From NCBI RefSeq assembly GCF_016918785.1, contig NZ_JAFFPT010000003.1, positions 31,253-95,252 of the forward strand: 64,000 bases of DNA, read 5' to 3'. Below, piece by piece: positions 27,842 through 36,008 of this stretch. The translations under genes and the position numbers were made by a program. The notes below the pieces were generated by a model. That model did not search any database. It saw nothing but the letters and a program-made list of their open reading frames with translations, and was not told the DNA's origin. Source of the DNA: Leptospira ainazelensis (GTDB taxonomy: Bacteria > Spirochaetota > Leptospiria > Leptospirales > Leptospiraceae). How positions within the stretch are numbered: position 1 is the first letter of the stretch; each line of letters begins with the position of its first letter.

Positions 27842-28555
27842 ATGAAACTCCGAATATCGCTCGCGATCGTTTTGATCGTAATTCTTCTGTTTGGCGGTTA
27901 CAAAGCTCTGGACTCGGGGAGAATTTGGTTCGTATATCCTTCCGAACAAAAATATCCGATCCGGGGAATCGACGTTTCCCATCATCAAGGAAAGATCGAT
28001 TGGGATCGGGTTCCGAAATCGGAAATTTCCTTTGTTTATATCAAGGCCACCGAAGGAGGCGATTTTCGAGATCCTTCCTTCGCTATCAATTGGAAGGAGG
28101 CGAGACAGGCCGGGTTTTTAGTAGGAGCTTATCATTTTTTTACACTCTGCAAATCCGGGGCCGAACAGGCGGAGAATTTTATAAAACGGGTTCCCAAAGA
28201 ATCCGATGCCCTTCCGCCCGTGATCGACCTTGAATTTACGGGGAATTGTAAGGAAAGGCCCAAACTTCAGGACGTTCAAAAAGAAATCCGAGAATATTTG
28301 ACCCGAATCGATTCTTACTACGGTAAAAAAACGATTTTATATTTAACTTTCGAATTTATAGATCAGTATATGGGTGAAGAATTTTTCGAACATCCGATTT
28401 GGATTCGAGATATTTTCAAACATCCGAATACGTTCTCGGACCTTTCTTGGGTTTTATGGCAATATAAGAATCGGGGAAGAATTCTCGGGATCGAAGGTTA
28501 CGTCGATTTGAATGTATGGAACGGAAGTTTAGAAGAATTATTTTCCAAAAATTGA
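27842..28555 (+). CDS. Glycoside hydrolase family 25 (Chalaropsis-type lysozyme)
   Basis: Start at 27842 (MKLRISLAIVL) is chosen over a TTG 39 bases upstream because it begins directly with a membrane or signal segment. The 237-aa protein has the GH25 order: RGIDVSHHQGKIDW with catalytic Asp, YIKATEGGDFRDPSF, GAYHFF, PPVIDLEF (second Asp/Glu pair) and a final VLWQYKNRG. It should cleave the peptidoglycan muramyl bond, probably in the periplasm, tethered by the N-terminal helix. It lies alone after an intergenic repeat. Confidence 0.9.
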   Translation: MKLRISLAIVLIVILLFGGYKALDSGRIWFVYPSEQKYPIRGIDVSHHQGKIDWDRVPKSEISFVYIKATEGGDFRDPSFAINWKEARQAGFLVGAYHFFTLCKSGAEQAENFIKRVPKESDALPPVIDLEFTGNCKERPKLQDVQKEIREYLTRIDSYYGKKTILYLTFEFIDQYMGEEFFEHPIWIRDIFKHPNTFSDLSWVLWQYKNRGRILGIEGYVDLNVWNGSLEELFSKN

Positions 28556-28695
28556 ATGTTCGACGTGTATTTGAGAACAATCAGCGACCCAGAAGTTTGG
28601 ATCCAAAATAATACATTTTATAAGTTAGAAAATTTTCAAAAAAAGGATTCTACAAAAAATAAATAAAAAAAACAATACGCATTGTTGTGTAAGTA

Positions 28696-29187
28696 ATGAA
28701 ATTTGGAATTCTCCTATTCTTATATTTTGCTCTATTCCTTTCGCCTTTTTCTTTCCTTTATAGCGGAATTCAAAAAAGCCTAAAAACGGATTGTGCTCAC
28801 GACTACGCAAATAAACTTTCTGTAGAAACAAAATCGACCGTCAATCTTCTCTGTAATTCTCTTTACATGGAAACGAAACTTCGATTGGAAGTCGTCATTG
28901 TCGCGTTACTCGATAATCTTACGGAAGAAGAATATGCAGTAAAATATTTTCAAAAATATTCCCAAAATGATATGTCGTTTTCGGAATATGGAATCGTAGT
29001 CTTGATTTCTTTCAGCGATCGTAAGATTCGGATCGAATTGGGAAGGGTCGCCGCCGAAAGAATGTCGAACTCGGAAGCCAAAGAAATCATCGAGAAAGAT
29101 TTTATTCCTTATTTCCGTCAGGGCCAATTGAATCTTGGTGTCTCCAACGGAGTCAAAGCAATCGTGGATTGGTTTTCAATCCACTGA
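28696..29187 (+). CDS. TPM-domain protein
   Basis: The 163-aa protein has an N-terminal hydrophobic signal and the TPM_phosphatase domain: LEVVIVALLDNL, YAVKYFQKYS, EYGIVVLISFSDRKIRIELG and IEKDFIPYFRQGQLNLGVSNGVKAI. The family forms small repeat-fold domains in the periplasm; phosphatase activity is reported for some members only. The usual C-terminal membrane anchor and glycine-rich tail are missing, so it may be a soluble secreted form. Confidence 0.8.
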   Translation: MKFGILLFLYFALFLSPFSFLYSGIQKSLKTDCAHDYANKLSVETKSTVNLLCNSLYMETKLRLEVVIVALLDNLTEEEYAVKYFQKYSQNDMSFSEYGIVVLISFSDRKIRIELGRVAAERMSNSEAKEIIEKDFIPYFRQGQLNLGVSNGVKAIVDWFSIH

Positions 29188-29193
29188 TGAAAG

Positions 29194-29646
29194 TTATTTT
29201 CCGTCAAATGCTTCTTTGAGAGTTTTTATTTCGAGTTTGTTCATCTGAAGCATCGCCTGCATCGCTCGATTCGCTTTTTCCTTATCCACGTTTTGTAAGA
29301 ATGTTCCGAGCGCCGAAGGGATGATTTGCCAGGAAAGACCGAACTTGTCCTTGAGCCAACCGCATCTCTGCGTTTCTCCGTCCTTGGAGAGTTTATCCCA
29401 AAACTCGTCGATCTCTTCCTGTGTTTCGCAGTTAACAAAAAAAGAAACCGCCGGGGAGAACTTAAAGTGTGGTCCTCCGTCCAAGGCCAAAAAATCCTGA
29501 CCTTCGAGATGAAAGGTCGCACTGACGACCTTGTCACCGTTTTTAGAAACGTGTTCGACTTTCGAATTCTTAAAGATAGAAGTATAAAAGTCGATCGCTT
29601 CACCCAGATTATCGTTGAACCAAAGAAAAGGAGTTATTTTTTTCAT
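29194..29646 (-). CDS. VOC-fold protein, PhnB/3-demethylubiquinone-methyltransferase-like
   Basis: The start at 29646 (MKKITPFLWFNDN) overlaps the stop of the gene upstream as ATGA, so translation is coupled. The 150-aa protein shows the PhnB pattern: TPFLWFNDNLGEAIDFYTSIFKNS, VVSATFHLEGQDFLALDGGPHFKFSPAVSFFVNCE and GWLKDKFGLSWQIIP. The VOC fold binds a metal in many members. Last gene of a four-gene operon with ArsR, AHSA1 and a membrane protein; the enzyme's substrate is unknown. Confidence 0.85.
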   Translation of the reverse strand: MKKITPFLWFNDNLGEAIDFYTSIFKNSKVEHVSKNGDKVVSATFHLEGQDFLALDGGPHFKFSPAVSFFVNCETQEEIDEFWDKLSKDGETQRCGWLKDKFGLSWQIIPSALGTFLQNVDKEKANRAMQAMLQMNKLEIKTLKEAFDGK

Positions 29647-30074
29647 AGGACTTTCAACTGCCTTTCTCTGAGTTTGCCTCCCAACCATGCGGAGGGAGGG
29701 CCGGTAAGAATGAGAGAGATGGGATACCAAAGCGGCCCGACATTGTATTTCATAGCTCCGATCGCTCCGACGGTGCTGAGAATCAAACCGATGCCACCCA
29801 AGATGAGCGCGTGACGCATCGGGTGATTCGGCGCGAGAAGGGCCGTTATATAACATCCCAAAACGCCGTAGACGAGCCGATAAGACAGAGCTAACGCATT
29901 GAGGCCGTTGTCGAACATAGGTTCTCCCCAAGGCGGATAAATATTCAAGACGTGTAATATTTGATCGGTTCCGAGGGAGGTGATAAAAATCGTCAAAAGG
30001 CCGACCAAAACCGCTCCCGTACCTTTTAAAATATTCAGAAATTTTGAATTATTATTTTCTAAAGAACTTTTCAT
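29643..30074 (-). CDS. Small polytopic membrane protein in the ArsR operon
   Basis: The 143-aa protein has four membrane helices, about residues 16-36, 60-80, 90-108 and 115-135 (GTGAVLVGLLTIFITSLGTD, ALILGGIGLILSTVGAIGAM). It overlaps the genes on both sides by four bases (ATGA), and stands between the AHSA1 and VOC proteins. Proteins of this type recur in ArsR-AHSA1 operons, but I cannot name the family securely. Its role is not known. Confidence 0.65.
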   Translation of the reverse strand: MKSSLENNNSKFLNILKGTGAVLVGLLTIFITSLGTDQILHVLNIYPPWGEPMFDNGLNALALSYRLVYGVLGCYITALLAPNHPMRHALILGGIGLILSTVGAIGAMKYNVGPLWYPISLILTGPPSAWLGGKLRERQLKVL

Positions 30075-30574
30075 TCCGCTTCTCCTTGAATCGATGTGGA
30101 AGATAAAACTTCGTCGAGTCTTGCGTAACTCATGGCAACTCCTCCTTCCATCGGCGAGTGAACAACGGAATCTCTCGCTTCCAAAGATTCGTATTTCATC
30201 GTAGCGGTCATAAACGTCTTACCGTTTTTTTCGATCAAGACGGTTGTGATCAAAGATTCGCCCGCATACCAGGATTCGTCAAAAACTTCGGTGTGGACGA
30301 TTCGTTCGGGCTTTTCGATTTCTTGATACACTCCGCCAACTCCCATAACACGTCCGTCCTCGTGTCTCCAGAGATATCGATATTTACCGCCGACTCTTAG
30401 GTCGATTTCACAAACGTCCATAGACCAACCCGGCGGACCCAAAAGCCAACGTCTGACAAATTCGGGTTTTGTGAACGTTTCAAAAACCGTTTTGCGAGGC
30501 GCGTTGAACTCTCGAGTCATCACGATTTCCAGATCTCCTTTGGGAACAAGTTTTAGATTTCCAGCGGCGTTCAT
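30071..30574 (-). CDS. SRPBCC / AHSA1-like protein
   Basis: The 167-aa protein begins KGDLEIVMTREFNAPRKTVFETFTKPEFVRRWLLGPPGW and continues with DLRVGGKYRYLWR, FDESWYAG and ATMKYES, the SRPBCC (AHSA1) hydrophobic-cavity fold. Such small proteins usually bind a lipid-like ligand; in this operon type the partner regulator is ArsR. It overlaps the next gene by ATGA, and follows the ArsR gene by 34 bases. Confidence 0.9.
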   Translation of the reverse strand: MNAAGNLKLVPKGDLEIVMTREFNAPRKTVFETFTKPEFVRRWLLGPPGWSMDVCEIDLRVGGKYRYLWRHEDGRVMGVGGVYQEIEKPERIVHTEVFDESWYAGESLITTVLIEKNGKTFMTATMKYESLEARDSVVHSPMEGGVAMSYARLDEVLSSTSIQGEAE

Positions 30575-30608
30575 TCGATTCTCCTAAATGTAATTGAATT
30601 CCAATCGG

Positions 30609-30959
30609 TCATTTTTTTTTCTTTGCCTTGAGTTCTTCTAAAAGAACGTCGAGTTGTTCAAAATTTCCTTCCCAAAATCTGCGATATTTCTCAAGCCAAT
30701 CAAAGGCTTCTTCAAGGGGTTTCGCGCGAATCCTTCTCGGTCTTTTTTGAGCCTCGCGGCCTCTTGCTATCAAACCCGCGTGTTCCAAAACTTTCAGGTG
30801 TTTTGAAATCGCAGGTTGACTCATCGCAAACGGTTTAGCCAATTCCATCACGGAAGTTTCTCCCGAGGCCAAACGAGCAAGGATCGCGCGCCGAGTAGGG
30901 TCTGCGAGTGCGGCAAACGTTAAATCCAGGCGATTCGAAGTTGCGAGTTTAGAATTCAT
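30609..30959 (-). CDS. ArsR-family repressor
   Basis: The 116-aa winged-helix protein has the ArsR core: LAALADPTRRAILARLASGETSVMELAKPFAMSQPAISKHLKVLEHAGLI. There is no CxC or metal-binding cysteine pair, so it is not an arsenic sensor; this group usually regulates an AHSA1 gene next door. First gene of the operon. Its start codon lies inside a perfect inverted repeat (30954-30995), implying autorepression and perhaps a leaderless message. Confidence 0.93.
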   Translation of the reverse strand: MNSKLATSNRLDLTFAALADPTRRAILARLASGETSVMELAKPFAMSQPAISKHLKVLEHAGLIARGREAQKRPRRIRAKPLEEAFDWLEKYRRFWEGNFEQLDVLLEELKAKKKK

Positions 30960-30995
30960 TCTTTATATAACTATTAGGTTATATAAAGAATGAAT
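30954..30995. promoter_or_regulatory. Perfect 18-bp inverted repeat over the ArsR start codon
   Basis: ATTCATTCTTTATATAAC (30954-30971) and GTTATATAAAGAATGAAT (30978-30995) are perfect complements with a 6-base spacer. The start codon of the repressor is at 30957-30959. No ribosome-binding site separates it from a TAATAG -10-like hexamer in the spacer. Confidence 0.75.
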
Positions 30996-31211
30996 AGCAA
31001 GCCTTTTTTTGAATTCAAAAGAGATTTTCTTTCTTTTTAGTAAAAACTGAAATTCTGATGAATGGCTTTTTTGAATACGACTTCGAAGAATGTAAAATTG
31101 GTTTTGCTGAGAAATTCGAAATTACGTTTGGTTATTCTTTTCCCAAAAGTTTGAAGAGAGCCAGATTCTCAAAGTAAAATGATTTCGCTGAGGGAACGAA
31201 GAAACTGCGGG

Positions 31212-31556
31212 TTACTGTGTGGGTGGATTCAGTTCGATATTAAAGAAATCGCTTTCTTTATCACATTCGGAAAGTCGGTCGAGTGCAATAAAACAAGATA
31301 AGAGGATTATGTTATAATCTCTTTCAGGAATTACCTTTGAGCTTGTTGCCCAAGCCGAACTGATTTGCTCCACAGGCATAACACCGCAAAAAAGACGGAC
31401 ATCGGATCTTCGATTCCATTCTTCTCCAACCCCGTTTTTGCATTTTTTAAGGTCCGACTCGGTAAATACCGAACAGGACATGACAAAAACGAATAAAAAG
31501 ACCTGAATCCATGAGTTTTGGGGTCGGAGAAATAGATTAAACAAACTTGCACCCAT
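31212..31556 (-). CDS. Small putative lipoprotein, unknown function
   Basis: The 114-aa protein has a 20-residue hydrophobic signal ending in VMSC (lipobox). The mature part has about five Cys (LKKCKNG, RLFCGVM, LLSCFIALD, LSECDKE) and no recognised domain. It stands in an AT-rich spacer region, downstream of the ArsR operon, read in the same direction as that operon. The 250-bp stretch between it and the ArsR palindrome holds no other ORF. Confidence 0.55.
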   Translation of the reverse strand: MGASLFNLFLRPQNSWIQVFLFVFVMSCSVFTESDLKKCKNGVGEEWNRRSDVRLFCGVMPVEQISSAWATSSKVIPERDYNIILLSCFIALDRLSECDKESDFFNIELNPPTQ

Positions 31557-31744
31557 CTTTTAAACTCCGGGAAAGAATGAAAATTACGATGTTTTTTTCC
31601 AATAGAAAAATCTTCTGAATTAAATCCGGATTAATCGCCATAAAAATATTTGTCAATAAAAAATTAATTCAAATTAAATTTAACTATGTAAAATATTCGT
31701 AAAAAATGAATTTAAAATATTCTATATTATGATACTTACATATT

Positions 31745-33253
31745 ATGTTAAATATTCATAGTTACGTTTCTGTTTTAATGATGTTCCTTTTCTTCTCCTG
31801 CGGGCATTTGCCGGCGAATATCATTATTTCTGAAAAACCCGATTCTCGATTTCTGAATGTAGCTGATAAGTATTCCGATTTTTACTCGCAGGAACTTCGA
31901 CAAATTTATATACGCCGCGATCGAATTAAAATCGGCCCTAAGGAAGAAATTGTTGGTTTGGCGCTGTCGGGAGGCGGTGTTCGCGCAAACGCATTTAATT
32001 TAGGTCTTATGAGCGCATTAAACGCCGTTACAAGAAAAAACAAACAAATCAAAATGGAAACAAATTCAATCTCTTATCTGCAACGGATTGACTATATTTC
32101 TTCCGTTTCGGGAGGTTCCTGGTCTTCCGCGGCGTATATAGCGTATCCGAACGAGGATTCGAAATTATTCGATTGTTTGGATTCTTTTGCGTTATTCGGG
32201 AATGAGGGCGGTTCCCAACAAGATCCTTGTGAGGAAATTCAGAGGCGATTAAGGCTGACACAATATACGGCTTATAGCGGCGGTAGGTGGAAAGAGGACA
32301 TTCTAAAATATAGCATGCCTGAGTTTACTGATTTTACCATCAATAAATTGTATGATCGAAACGGGTTTGCAGAGAAACGTCCTTATCCGATTTTTAATAC
32401 CACACATAGCGTTCCGTTTTTCGAAGAAAATTACAATAAGGCAAAACACTATCCTTTCGAATTTACACCTTTCGGATTTGGAACCGATATGGATTGCGGA
32501 AATACAAACGACGATTGTAAAAAATGGGGAATAAGGACAAATCAGGACAAAAAAGGGATATTCACAAATTCTTATTTAACATTTCAAAAAAAGAATATTT
32601 TCGGAATAAAATCCGATATTCAGTTTTCCGATATCCTTCGTGCATCCAGCGCATTCCTAAACCTCACACTCGGAATTACGATACACAGTAACGTTCAAAA
32701 GGACGAACGAGTTCGTGATGAATATACGCTTTCGGACGGAGGTAAGAGCGATAACCTAGGTTTATTCTCCTTGGTTGTCAGAAATGTACCAACGATCATC
32801 GTTACCGACATTGGAAATTATAGTTATGAGAATTTTAATATGTATGAGGATATCAGGACGACTCTTAAAATCATTGAAACGCGATTAGGCGTTACAATCG
32901 ATATTGAAAAGGTAAATTATCAGAATGTGCCGGTGATTCAGTTTGAATACAAACTCTTAGATAGAAAAAACGGAGCGGTTGGCAAAATATTCTACGTCAA
33001 ACCGATGGTGACCGAAAAGTTTTATACGCTGATATCGAAGTGCAAAAAATCCGGGAAATCCGTCGATCCAGACCTTTTAAAATTATTTAAGAATTCTCGG
33101 AAATATTTTCCAAACGATGTTACGGTTGATTTGGAATACGAAGAGGAGCGGGTTCGGCTTTACTATTTACTGGGGAGAATAATAGGAACTCCTCTCTATG
33201 ATATAATGAATTTAAAATCGAGTGATTGGAAAAACGAGGCCCTCTGCAAGTAG
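31745..33253 (+). CDS. Patatin-like phospholipase lipoprotein
   Basis: The 502-aa protein has a signal ending in FFSC (lipobox near residue 19), then a patatin domain: GLALSGGGVRANAFNLGLM (oxyanion GGG at 76-78, R80), DYISSVSGGSWSSA with the nucleophile S122 (GxSxG variant SVSGG) and the catalytic Asp in LSDGGKSDNLG (about 330). The Ser-Asp dyad is intact, so it should hydrolyse lipids at the envelope. Upstream 180 bp is very AT-rich and the gene itself has lower GC than neighbours, a hint of later arrival. Confidence 0.88.
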   Translation: MLNIHSYVSVLMMFLFFSCGHLPANIIISEKPDSRFLNVADKYSDFYSQELRQIYIRRDRIKIGPKEEIVGLALSGGGVRANAFNLGLMSALNAVTRKNKQIKMETNSISYLQRIDYISSVSGGSWSSAAYIAYPNEDSKLFDCLDSFALFGNEGGSQQDPCEEIQRRLRLTQYTAYSGGRWKEDILKYSMPEFTDFTINKLYDRNGFAEKRPYPIFNTTHSVPFFEENYNKAKHYPFEFTPFGFGTDMDCGNTNDDCKKWGIRTNQDKKGIFTNSYLTFQKKNIFGIKSDIQFSDILRASSAFLNLTLGITIHSNVQKDERVRDEYTLSDGGKSDNLGLFSLVVRNVPTIIVTDIGNYSYENFNMYEDIRTTLKIIETRLGVTIDIEKVNYQNVPVIQFEYKLLDRKNGAVGKIFYVKPMVTEKFYTLISKCKKSGKSVDPDLLKLFKNSRKYFPNDVTVDLEYEEERVRLYYLLGRIIGTPLYDIMNLKSSDWKNEALCK

Positions 33254-33361
33254 TCATCTTTTATCCGCGATTCCCGTCACAAACCGACTGAGTCCAACGT
33301 CTTTACTTCAAATAACGAAACGGATTTTAGAAGACGTTTTGAATCGGGACAGGACTTGGTT

Positions 33362-33976
33362 ATGATCAAAAAAATTCACTATTTCTCCGGGCTTACACTC
33401 GCGGTATTTATCGGACTTCATCTTTTCAATCATTTTGCGAGTTTTCGGGGGCCGGACGCTCATATCTCGGTGATGGAGAATCTACGTTTTATTTACCGAA
33501 ACCCGGTTGTTGAGACTTTGCTTTTGTTTGCGGTTTTGACCCAAATCGTCTCCGGAATTCGTTTATTCTTGCAAAAGAAAAAAGAAATTTCGAAAACTTT
33601 TGATCGAGTGCAGATCGCAACGGGATTGTATCTTGCAATGTTTTTGATCGTTCATCTGAGCGCGGTTTTGACCGGACGATTTGTTTTACACCTGGATACG
33701 AATTTCTACTTTGGAGCCGCAGGGCTGAATACATTTCCGTTTAACGTCTTTTTTATTCCTTACTATTCCTTGGCGGTCATATCCGTTTTTGGTCATATTG
33801 CGGCGATCCATAGAAATAAAATGAAACTTACGGTTTTGGGAGCCTCGCCTGGACAACAATCGGTTTGGATTTTGATCGTCGGAGTGATTCTTGCGGGAAT
33901 CCTAATATACGGTCTTACAAACCGTTTCCAAAAATTTAAGATTCCTAATGAGTATAAGATCTTGACCGGAAATTAA
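33362..33976 (+). CDS. Membrane cytochrome b-like protein (DUF/fumarate-reductase-anchor-like)
   Basis: Start at 33362 is preferred because GGACAGG lies just upstream; a TTG two codons before is possible. The 204-aa protein has five membrane helices with conserved His on successive helices (LHLFNHF, LIVHLSAVLTGR, FGHIAAIHRNK), the arrangement of b-type haem anchors such as those of succinate/fumarate dehydrogenase. No flavoprotein or iron-sulfur partner lies beside it. It ends at a strong terminator (34043-34076). Assignment is by haem-ligand pattern. Confidence 0.6.
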   Translation: MIKKIHYFSGLTLAVFIGLHLFNHFASFRGPDAHISVMENLRFIYRNPVVETLLLFAVLTQIVSGIRLFLQKKKEISKTFDRVQIATGLYLAMFLIVHLSAVLTGRFVLHLDTNFYFGAAGLNTFPFNVFFIPYYSLAVISVFGHIAAIHRNKMKLTVLGASPGQQSVWILIVGVILAGILIYGLTNRFQKFKIPNEYKILTGN

Positions 33977-34042
33977 TATCTTTTGTTAAGCGAAGAGAAG
34001 AATTCGAAAACTTCTCTTTAGAAGCGGACTCCTTACTACTTG

Positions 34043-34076
34043 AGTCTCATATCGATTGTTGTATGAGACTTTTTTT
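34043..34076 (+). terminator. Intrinsic terminator of the cytochrome b-like gene
   Basis: AGTCTCATA (34043-34051) pairs with TATGAGACT (34062-34070), then T residues at 34071-34076. Confidence 0.8.
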
Positions 34077-34132
34077 GACCGTGTTCGTACGATTCTTCCG
34101 GATGAAAACCGTTTCTAATCACCGGTGTTTTC

Positions 34133-34537
34133 TTATGATTTAGCCGTCGTCTTTGAGGACTTGTTTTTTTTCGAAATCAAACTTCGAGTGTCGAAATAAA
34201 CTTCGTTTCTCGTGATTTTACCGTCTTTGATCTCCACAATGTCCATTCCATATTCTATGATTTCGGTTTCTTTTGTGGGAATGACCGCTTTCCATTTGAG
34301 TAAGAATCCCTTTTCATTCGGAAATATTTCTTCGTGAGTCCATTTCCAATGCGGGTTTTTCCGAAGTAAAAGTTTGAAGTAGGGAAGGATTCTTCCGTGT
34401 CCTTGAAAACCGTTTTTTGCGGTAGGATCCGAATAGAAGGCGTCGTTTGCATAAAATGAAATCAGCTTTTCCGGTTGATTTCCTGTCCAAGCGGAAAGCC
34501 AACGAGTACAAAATTCTTCTGCTTCTTTAAAATTCAT
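34133..34537 (-). CDS. SnoaL-like NTF2-fold protein
   Basis: The 134-aa protein shows the SnoaL pattern: AEEFCTRWLSAWTGNQPEKLISFYANDAFYSDPT, GFQGHGRILPYFKLLL, WKWTHEEIFPNEKGFLLKWKAVIPT and IVEIKDGKITRNEVYFD. The tail is Lys/Ser-rich. It may bind or isomerise a small ligand; no specific function is visible. It is 66 bases from the RHH gene upstream, read in the same direction, but no operon is certain. Confidence 0.8.
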   Translation of the reverse strand: MNFKEAEEFCTRWLSAWTGNQPEKLISFYANDAFYSDPTAKNGFQGHGRILPYFKLLLRKNPHWKWTHEEIFPNEKGFLLKWKAVIPTKETEIIEYGMDIVEIKDGKITRNEVYFDTRSLISKKNKSSKTTAKS

Positions 34538-34603
34538 TCTAAACCTTTTTATCCAAAATATGAATCGTATCCCCGAGTGGAATCAATTCGTTTTTCGATT
34601 TTT

Positions 34604-34831
34604 TTAACGATTGATTTTTGTTTTTATCTTACCGAGACGGCGAAGGTGAAGTCCGACCGCAAGACGTACGATCTCGGAGGTTTTGACTCCGTAACTTTTC
34701 GCCAAAAGGTCCACTTCCTTCCACCAAGACTCGGGCAATCCGACCGATCTTCTTTCGAGAGGAGCTTCCGGATCGATTCTAGGTTGTCCGACTTTGCGAA
34801 CGACCTTTTGTTTGATCCTTTTTTTAATCAT
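34604..34831 (-). CDS. Ribbon-helix-helix (CopG-like) DNA-binding protein
   Basis: The 75-aa basic protein has the RHH fold: ERRSVGLPESWWKEVDLLAKSYGVKTSEIVRLAVGLHLRRLG (about 26-67), with the beta-strand RRSVGL and two helices. A perfect 20-bp palindrome lies just upstream of its start (34841-34860), the likely autoregulatory operator. No toxin gene is found on its side, so it is not clearly an antitoxin; the divergent membrane gene may be the partner target. Confidence 0.75.
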   Translation of the reverse strand: MIKKRIKQKVVRKVGQPRIDPEAPLERRSVGLPESWWKEVDLLAKSYGVKTSEIVRLAVGLHLRRLGKIKTKINR

Positions 34832-34840
34832 CGAAAAGAA

Positions 34841-34860
34841 TATAATAACCGGTTATTATA
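34841..34860. promoter_or_regulatory. Perfect 20-bp palindrome between divergent genes
   Basis: TATAATAACCGGTTATTATA is its own reverse complement. It lies 10 bases before the RHH ATG and 76 before the ATG at 34936. A related half-site ACCGATTATT follows at about 34889. Confidence 0.75.
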
Positions 34861-34935
34861 TTGTCAATCGATTTAAAATACAAGTTGACCGATTATTGGG
34901 AAGAAACGAAGTCTTAAAAGAAATCGGGAGGGTTT

Positions 34936-35343
34936 ATGAACGCAAAAATAATCTTATGGGTCGTTTTTTTTATTTTCGGAATTTCGGCTTTCGTTATAGA
35001 ACAAAAACACGAAGTAGTCGCCGTAAGCGGTTCTGTAGGGGCGGGGAAATATCTGGTTTGGTCCGTGTTTCTCGGCTTTCTCGCTTACACGATTTATTGT
35101 AGCTGGCGTGAGAATCTATTTCACAGTATCGGAAAAATGTTAAAACTACACTGGGCAAGACAAATCGGAATCGATCTTTATTTAGGACTCGGAATATCTA
35201 CGTTTTTTATTTATTTAAACGAAGGTTCGATATGGATCGCTCTTTTTTGGTTTCTCCCTACGGTTGTTTATGGAAACTTAGCCATCCTATTCTACTTATC
35301 ACTTCATTACGAAACGATTCTAAGTCGATTTTGGTCCCTCTGA
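34936..35343 (+). CDS. Small membrane protein of unknown function
   Basis: The 135-aa protein has four membrane helices (residues 4-22, 38-57, 80-96, 101-120) with a short HSIGKMLKLHWARQIGIDLYLG linker. GGGAGGG before the ATG is a good ribosome site. It is divergent from the RHH gene with their shared palindrome between, so probably regulated by it. Its stop codon TGA (35341-35343) sits on the target duplication of a mobile repeat (35350-35648). Confidence 0.7.
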   Translation: MNAKIILWVVFFIFGISAFVIEQKHEVVAVSGSVGAGKYLVWSVFLGFLAYTIYCSWRENLFHSIGKMLKLHWARQIGIDLYLGLGISTFFIYLNEGSIWIALFWFLPTVVYGNLAILFYLSLHYETILSRFWSL

Positions 35344-35349
35344 AAAGCC

Positions 35350-35648
35350 CATCACCTTACTCACAAAGTTGTTTGAATCTTAAGAAAAATCTGTCGTAAC
35401 AACGACAGTCCTCCGTGAAAGTCGCGGCCCCGCCCTGCGACGCGATCCATAGAGAGCGGCGCATTGAGTTGGTACAAAATTTTGGGTGGAGGGGCGGGTG
35501 GCGGAAAACTCCGGGAGATTTTCCTATATCACAAAATCATAATTTTGCAAGGAATATTCTCTTTCAGAGCTTTTGTAGGAACTCCTGCAAGAAATTTTAC
35601 TGGAATCCTTCTTTCTAAATAGCTTTTTAACTTGTGGGTAAGGTTATG
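35350..35648 (+). mobile_element. MITE-like element, 299 bp, no ORF (copy B)
   Basis: Starts CATCACCTTACTCACAAAGT and ends ACTTGTGGGTAAGGTTATG, imperfect 17-19-bp inverted repeats. The 8-bp direct duplication GAAAAGCC flanks it (35342-35349 and 35649-35656). The body holds the perfect hairpin CTGTCGTAACAACGACAG (35391-35408), a nested 40-base insert with TGCGACGC/GCGGCGCA arms (35436-35463), the GTAGGAACTCCT motif and no coding potential. The element landed on the stop of the preceding gene without changing its product. Confidence 0.7.
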
Positions 35649-36008
35649 GAAAAGCCGGAGGGCGTGAACAATGAGCTACAGCATCTGTGAAATTATAAAA
35701 AAATAGAACCGCAACAAGATGTCCATGCTTTTGACACGCTCGTATTAATTTCGTTTCGTAAACGTGTTCATGATTTGAGAATTCAATTCTCAAGGAATCT
35801 AAAAACGCCGAATCTTTGTCCAATGAAATACAAAGTTTGTCAAAACCAATTCCGTTTCGCAATGATTTCGATCCGCAGATTCTAAGATAAATATTTCATT
35901 TTTGAATTCGATACTTTTTCAAAGGGAATTCCTATTTCTTTTTAACGGGCAAAAATGCAATTCGACAATAGAGATTCTTTGTCCCTATCAGATCGAGGAG
36001 TGTGAAAG

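Noticed and set aside
29646..29931. N-terminal extension of the VOC protein to 29931
   Set aside because: The extension overlaps the membrane-protein gene in another frame and has no ribosome site; the ATGA overlap at 29643-29646 supports the short form.
35391..35408. CTGTCGTAACAACGACAG hairpin as a terminator
   Set aside because: It has no T-run after it and is part of the repeated element body, also present at 59847-59864.
35644..35862. 72-aa minus-strand ORF next to the MITE-like element
   Set aside because: Its end lies over the right end of the element and the target duplication, there is no ribosome site before its ATG, and no family is visible.
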